From NCBI GenBank assembly GCA_016648135.1, contig JADDOH010004211.1, positions 62,001 through 126,000 on the forward strand: a DNA stretch of 64,000 bases. The letters are read 5' to 3'. Shown piece after piece: positions 58,548 through 64,000 of this stretch (positions within the stretch are counted from its first letter, which is position 1; each line of letters opens with the position of its first letter). The notes under the pieces are model-generated. The model ran no database searches, was not told where the DNA came from, and saw only the letters and a program-made list of their open reading frames with translations. Origin of the DNA: Agrypnia vestita. Taxonomy: Eukaryota; Arthropoda; Insecta; Trichoptera; Phryganeidae. A program made the position numbers and the translations under genes.

Positions 58548-58720
58548 TCCAGAAAAAGTTTCGGGGGAGTCTTCTTCATTGAATATTGAATAGAAAATAT
58601 TCTTTACACTTTGGGTGAAATATCGACAGTTACGGAGATCAAAATTTATAATAACAACAATAGGCGAATTTTTTACGAAAATAATACCTACTAGGTTTAA
58701 ACCCCAATTATAATATGCAA
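58548..58720 (+). mobile_element. Family F, left half only
   Basis: AAAAAGTTTCGGGGGAGTCT, TTTACACTTTGGGTGAAATA and GACAGTTACGGAGAT match the left arm of the 39.4-kb copy. The right half is not seen. Confidence 0.55.
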
Positions 58721-60999
58721 TTTCATTATTATAATCGCATTATTTAATGTATTAAGTCTACATTTTGTTTCTCGTTTTATCCAGAGCTAATATGAAACAA
58801 AGACTTTAGAAGAGATGTGAAAGCTTTCTCAATAAATGGAAGCCTTAAAATGAAACAAAATCTTTTTTCTCTTCATTCGCGTATCGATGGTTTATTAACA
58901 TATTTTCATACATTGGTCTTTACAATATTTACTTCTTTTCATAATAATAATGTTATTCACCGGTTTTGAAGGGAGATGCAAATACGGATACAGCCAACGA
59001 GTCAGACAAGGACACAATAATATATGTGTGTACGATATATATTCGAATTCCGAAAGCTCTGGAACCGCATTTAATACCACGGGGTCCCATTTCTCAATTC
59101 TCATCGGCTTTCTTACGGATCCAATGGATTCTTTCGCTGGACTTGTCTGGTACAATATTTCAAGGATGCGGATGTGTTGTTTGGTGGCTTCTCTAAGGCT
59201 TTAATATTTAATGTACCGAATGGAAAATCAGTAAACTTAAAACTACTTGCTATATTAGTTAGCTAACGAAACGAAAAAATATATAAATACAAAATTTGAC
59301 GCTTTCCATAATGTCCGCTATCAAAATCTTGGTTGTATTTTAAATTCATTTCGTTGAGTATTTTCTAAATAATAATGCAATTCTTCCTCGATGAAAAATA
59401 AATTTGTTAGCATTAGAGCTATTTTCGAACTGAAAATACCGAGTCTAAGAATACGCGACATGCAGTCGCGATATTTTGGGACTGGAATTACAAAATGATA
59501 CAAGCGACGCTACTTCTAAATGGCCCAAGCTCGAAACCACACCTTTGTGTTACACACCTTTGCCGTCTGAATATAAGATTTTATGATCAAACATTAACAT
59601 CAAAACCATTATAAAGGATATATGAAAGTTGAGGGTTAAAAAAAGAGTTCTTTGGATACAATTCACATACATATTATATTTAAGTCTCATACTAAACTTA
59701 GCGCTAATATAACTGACTTCTTTGTATCTCGGGATGAAAATAGGCTCTTCACTTTCTTGGTTACTAGGCGAAGAAAAACAAATGAGCAAGTTGCATAAAT
59801 ATATCCTAGCTAAATACTATACGAGGGGTATAAAAGCAAAGGAAGCAATATAAAAGAAATGTTTTGAATGCAGTCACCGAGGATTATTAATTTAGAATGT
59901 ACTGAATTCGAGATTTTTTACCAAATATAGCTCTATCCCTTCCTAAATCATGTTTACAAATAACTATTAAAAGCAAAGACAGCAATATCCTCGTAGTGCA
60001 AAAAGCAAAGGCCGCAATATCCACAACAACCAAACGATGTGTCACGTTATAAAATGGCCGCTTCATACTAAAGAGTTATCGAATTATGTGAGTGGCAAAA
60101 GTGGCAATGTCCACTATTTAGTAGCAAACACAGCAATACCCATATTTAAATGTTAAATAATTATTTATACACGTAAGTTATAAGGAAAACCGACGTGGCA
60201 ATTGCTTTTAAAAACTTAATTCCAGAAAGATGTAGGTTTCATAGATTCCAGAGAAATTTCTTTGAGCAGGTACTGACAGGTTTTTTTGAATTCATCTAGA
60301 AACACCTCAGTGGGATGTTACGATCTTTGCTTTTGTATGCTTTATATTTAAAAATTATTGTTAAAATAAACACTTTTCTTTTAGGCTGTGGGGATATTTT
60401 TAGCGATTGCTTTTTAGCAGCTCTGCTAACCAACCACGAAGGAACAACGATTATGTACCATACTTGAAGTATGATAAAAAAAATTATTTAAGTACGTAAT
60501 ATATAAAACACTTTTTTCAAAAGGGGGGCTTTCGTAATGCGGATATAATAAAAGACAGAAGGTGTAAGTACCCAGCTTACGCACCGCGTGATAAAACTTA
60601 ACGTTTCAGTCAACCAATTACGCCGACCGGATATAAGAGGTGGTTAAGATTTTATGAAAACGGACTTTATTAAGTCAGGTTTATGTATGAAATGGTATTA
60701 AATCATTCCCTTTGAAATCATAAAACAAATAAATGCCATTCAAATAAATTAAATTAACTATTTTCAATCTATCAATTATCTTATTTGGAAAACTACTGCT
60801 AGACTAATGTATTAATTTATATAATGTATTTATCTAATTTAACTTTTTATTTTATTAATTTAATTAAAATATTTGTATTGTATCAATCTAATTAAAAATT
60901 GTATAATGTAATAATTTACTTGAACTCTAAATCATTAATTAATTATATATACAAATGAGTACCTATATTCGAATATTGTGTTTTAAAATGAAATATATA
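58721..60999. other. Stretch without a supported gene
   Basis: 58940-59205 is slightly GC-richer with overlapping short frames on both strands; none matches a known family. 59836-60145 has a recurring short motif, listed separately. The rest is AT-rich. Confidence 0.35.
59836..60145 (+). repeat. Spaced copies of an AGCAAAGRCAGCAATATCC motif
   Basis: Variants begin at about 59837, 59972, 60004, 60095 and 60123: AGCAAAGGAAGCAATAT, AGCAAAGACAGCAATATCC, AGCAAAGGCCGCAATATCC, GCAAAAGTGGCAATGTCC, AGCAAACACAGCAATACCC. Spacings are irregular (about 135, 32, 91, 28), so this is not a simple tandem repeat. Confidence 0.6.
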
Positions 61000-61141
61000 A
61001 CTTGCCCTAAAACAGGCCAGCCTAGTTGGGTAGTTACATATGTTATCATATGATTGTATGATAAATTATTATTGTATAGTTATATTTGTAATGTAATGTT
61101 ATGTTAAATAAATAAATAAATAAAAAATAAAAAAAATAAAC
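61000..61141 (+). mobile_element. Probable retroelement 3' end with (AAAT)n tail
   Basis: CCTAGTTGGGTAGTTACATA, then TGTAATGTAATGTTATGTTA and AAATAAATAAATAAATAAA followed by further A-runs. An AAAT-repeat tail after a moderately complex body is typical of a LINE 3' end. No coding part is present. Confidence 0.4.
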
Positions 61142-61659
61142 ATAAAATCTCGTAAAACAAGAGGTCTGCCACTTTAGTAAATGTTTGAAATTTAAAATTC
61201 AAAACGCGTGGCGAGGATTTTTAGAAAAGACAGAATGTTACTGCAAATAATTATTCGCTGAATTCTGTAAGGATCATGAAAGCATGTGGGAGCCGTATAG
61301 CATAACTTAAACGACTTCATTTGGGAGAAGATCCAAATATCATCTGCTTCTTTTATAAAAGCCACCAAAACACATTTCATTAAACTACGGAAAATTAATA
61401 AAAAAGAAACAGGAAAAGTAGAAATTTTTAAAAATATGTTAATAAGTGCATGACTTTAGTCTCAGTCAATAAAACCAACAAAGGTCACAAAAAATGTCCC
61501 CTTAAGTTGCTCCACTATTCGAAAGAATTCTAGGGCTACGGTTTAAATTTTCGTGCACGCAGCAAATCCTCTGGAACGCTTTGTAAGGTGAACCATATGA
61601 CAGTTGATCAGAGACTCTAGTATGTACGAGCAGTATACAAGTTTTAAATAACAAAATGA
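61142..61659. other. AT-rich stretch, no feature seen
   Basis: Only short frames; nothing recognised. Confidence 0.4.
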
Positions 61660-61870
61660 CTTATTTTTTATTTTTATTTAAAAAAAAATAGAGATGCGAA
61701 CACGGGATGCGTGTCGCATCAATATTTTTACTATTTTCAAAATAAGCTACGCTTGTGCTATGAAAATAGGACTAACTTGCTGGGTTGTGTCCTGGAATGG
61801 AGCTCTAACTACCGATCACCAGATCACTAGGCGAGCATCATAACCACTAAACCACCAAGCTACTCTTGAT
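61660..61870 (-). repeat. Possible SINE-like element
   Basis: Minus strand: TAGCTTGGTGGTTTAGTGGT, TATGATGCTCGCC resembles a tRNA head with an A-box-like word. CCGTGTTCGCATC lies about 160 bases further on, too far for a B box of the same tRNA, and is followed by a T-run and A-rich tail. Head-like start and tail suggest a retroposon, but the box spacing argues against a normal SINE. Confidence 0.35.
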
Positions 61871-61956
61871 TTGAGGCGTATATTTTAATAATATTAGTAA
61901 AATTATTAAATTAATTGTAAATTTTCAACAATGTTGTAAAAATGTTGTTTTATATA

Positions 61957-62020
61957 CCGCTCACCTCGACACAGGATTACCCTAGTGGGTGGGTTCAGTT
62001 ACCGTTAATAAATACTATAA
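61957..62020 (+). repeat. Short dispersed repeat (mate at 58043-58112)
   Basis: CCGCTCACCTCGACACAGGA, TTACCCTAGTGGGTGGGTT and AGTTACCGTTAATAAA match the 58.0-kb copy. Confidence 0.6.
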
Positions 62021-63361
62021 TCATTAATTAATAAATACAAAATACAAATGATTACTAAGGTGATTATTTTATCTGTAATTTTACGAATATAAAATTATTT
62101 TATATGGAATTTTACGCCCAAACGTGCATGACTTTAATTTTAATGTATAATAGATCTTAGATAATAAATATTAAAAACTGAGCGAATGCAAGACGTCTAG
62201 ATACCAAGGTACAAGTATTTTAACTCCTCAATTAATTCTAGTATTCATTCTAAGAGGGAAAAATGCAGAGAACAAGAGTTGAAATTTGGAGTTAACTTAT
62301 GTATATATGCAACACAACACATTACCTAGTGAAATAAAGTCTCCAGTAAAGAACAAAAAATACTGGCCAGGGCTCTTAAAGATGTTTTCTCAATAAATAA
62401 ATCATATATAAACTATATAAACCAGTGATGCTATCTTTTATTAAAATATATTTATAGATTATCTGAATACAATTTTTTTTTCTGAAAGCTAATTTTTGTA
62501 TTTTCTGATTAAACCGCTGTTTTTTGTAATTTTAACTCTTTATTAACGTAGTGCATAATGTTATTCTTTCCGGAATGAGTTTTCTAACACATTGGAAATA
62601 ATACATTATAGTAACAAATATTTTGTAATAATATAATATAATTCATTTAATAAAAATCATATTTAAAAAGGAATGTTAAATGTTCTTCCAGTTATTTCTC
62701 ACAGTATACTTACTATTTTTAAAACACTATAAACCAAAGGAAACACCTAAGACAAACTTGACTGAATCCTATGAATTACAGAATTTATTTCAGAGTTAAA
62801 TATCGTATTGCGATATTGTGTACTCGCTTTGATAATATTTGACCCCATCACTAGAAACGTTTCCTCCCCTTATCGTAGAATGTCAAAATACAATACAAAT
62901 GGAAACACGAATAAAACAAAATATGTTCTTTCGCTATGACACTGCAACTCGTACCAAGGACCTAATAAAACTTTATGTTGTGTCACAACGTCTGGGGACA
63001 CGTTTAATACTTCTAGAAAGCAAATGTCAGAAATAAAATGTTCTATTTCAGTAGAGAAATAACGAAAAGTTATAATATTTTAAACGCGAAATAAAAATGT
63101 TGAAGGCATTTAATAACAATAATATCTTCTTCGATAAGAACAAAGTCATGTAATTTAAGTATATTTTAATGATTATAATAATAATGCATAATTTATATAG
63201 CGAAATTTTCGTAAAATCTTCTCCTCAACGGTGCATTTCACACTAGTATGCAAATGAAAATTTTTATTTAATTTAAAATTGCGAACTTATGCATGTGATT
63301 TTTTTTAAAAAGTGCACATTCAGCCTTTTTTTAAAACAATGTTTCTGATGCACGGTTCCGT
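62021..63361. other. AT-rich stretch, no feature seen
   Basis: Short frames without recognisable content (for example 62839-63036). No repeat shared with other regions. Confidence 0.4.
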
Positions 63362-63703
63362 ATGACGAAGGGTAGAGTTCCATGCCTTTGGGTCTGCCAC
63401 CGCACATGCCTGTTCACTAAACTTCTGGCGGGAACAGTTCCACTGTTCCACTGTTCCAGTTCCTGCAGCTGGAATCGAGGGGAATTTGGTTGTGGAGTTC
63501 TGCAACTCGGACAACATTCAAGTTGTCTGAGTTGCAGAACTCTTGAATTTACAGAGGCCCCATGTTATGTCGCCTTGCACATACAACAACCAACCCTTAT
63601 TGGACTCATAAGACACACTGGATTAGTTGAAAAAGAAAATCTAAATGAAGCTATGACGATGATTATAAATACAATAAACGGGAAATACTTACCGGAAATT
63701 TGA
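63362..63703 (+). other. Anonymous 113-codon open frame
   Basis: The frame is longer than most chance frames here and lies in a GC-richer patch. It contains GTVPLFHCSS, eight cysteines in its first half and a C-terminal part LIRHTGLVEKENLNEAMTMI. I recognise no domain and no signal peptide. A 65-codon frame runs antisense over part of it, and the cysteine-rich centre falls on a DNA hairpin (63495-63542). It may be a fragment of an unknown repeat or chance. Confidence 0.15.
63495..63542. repeat. 21-bp stem hairpin, 6-nt loop
   Basis: GAGTTCTGCAACTCGGACAAC and GTTGTCTGAGTTGCAGAAC(TC) are reverse complements except one position that would be a G-U pair in RNA. The loop is ATTCAA. GTTCCACT-type words are repeated just upstream (63436-63462). 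Confidence 0.85.
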
Positions 63704-64000
63704 TATAATATTTCTCAAAGCAAAGCAGTGTTCACATGCTGTGTGAAAAGTGAGCGTTCGACAGCCAGTGATCGTGAGATACAATTGAGAACACGAATGG
63801 GCGTGTTATACTACTGATGAGAACATAGATATTTATATTATAAATTTATATAAAATTATATTATTTCGATTAAGAGTTGAAAAATATATAAAAGAAACTG
63901 TTCAAACGAAAACAAATACTGATAAGAATAATTTCTGAATGTCCAATTTTATTACTTGTTAAATTTAAAAAATTAGTAAACAATAATTTATTGTTGATAT
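63704..64000. other. AT-rich end of window, no feature seen
   Basis: No frame, repeat or motif that I can support. Confidence 0.4.

Noticed and set aside
58895..59204. Overlapping 76-86-codon frames on both strands
   Set aside because: All are open because the patch is GC-richer; none shows a domain or codon pattern that would favour one of them.

Overview
The window is AT-rich eukaryotic DNA, almost certainly from an insect. Lepidoptera is my best guess, Hemiptera the alternative. The reasons are decayed 3' ends of several insect-type non-LTR retrotransposons (one ending in the GGGGTAGGCAGAG...CATCACGC motif, read on the reverse strand, that I associate with moth genomes), tRNA-headed SINEs, a mariner relic, short inverted-repeat elements, and many TAGGTA/TACCTA motifs. 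I find no host protein-coding gene that I can support, no intact tRNA or rRNA gene, no CRISPR array and no bacterial-style operon. The open frames present are short and are either parts of repeats or chance frames in GC-richer patches. The stretch reads as intergenic DNA or the inside of a very long intron, with many dead mobile elements scattered among short, apparently non-repetitive, GC- and CpG-richer islands that could be regulatory.

Layout. 1-3.7 kb: a GC-rich island, then an inverted-repeat element (MITE-1 copy a) split by a LINE-A tail and a SINE, more SINE relics, and the first copy of a dispersed family (family H) with a hammerhead-like core. 4.1-5.8 kb: a tandem array whose units each hold a hairpin, MITE-1 copy b, and LINE-A. 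7.1-7.6 kb: LINE-B relic. 12.2-12.7 kb: LINE-C relic. 17 and 20 kb: small tandem repeats and LINE-A remnants. 22.6 kb: foldback element. 27.2-28.1 kb: six units of a 158-bp satellite. 32-34.2 kb: family H palindrome, LINE-B tail, MITE-1 copy c with a duplicated tRNA-like insert, and a foldback element. 37.5-38.2 kb: LINE-A tail abutting a pogo-like MITE. 39.4-48.5 kb: foldback family F, LINE-D, a duplicated ~200-bp block, and a head-to-head family H pair around a 227-bp MITE. 49.3-50.3 kb: LINE-E and a mariner relic. 53.2-58 kb: three strong inverted repeats, including a 158-nt hairpin. 58-64 kb: minor repeats, a SINE-like patch, and a perfect short hairpin near the end.

No pathway or multi-gene system can be assembled from this window. 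The observations most worth following are the hammerhead-like family, the long hairpins as possible small-RNA sources, the nested insertion at 1.2-1.9 kb, the tRNA-like duplication flanked by CGTTAAGT, and the satellite with its pairwise variant pattern. Family names (LINE-A to E, MITE-1, SINE-1/2, H, F) are my own labels. All similarity statements come from reading the sequence by eye, not from a search.
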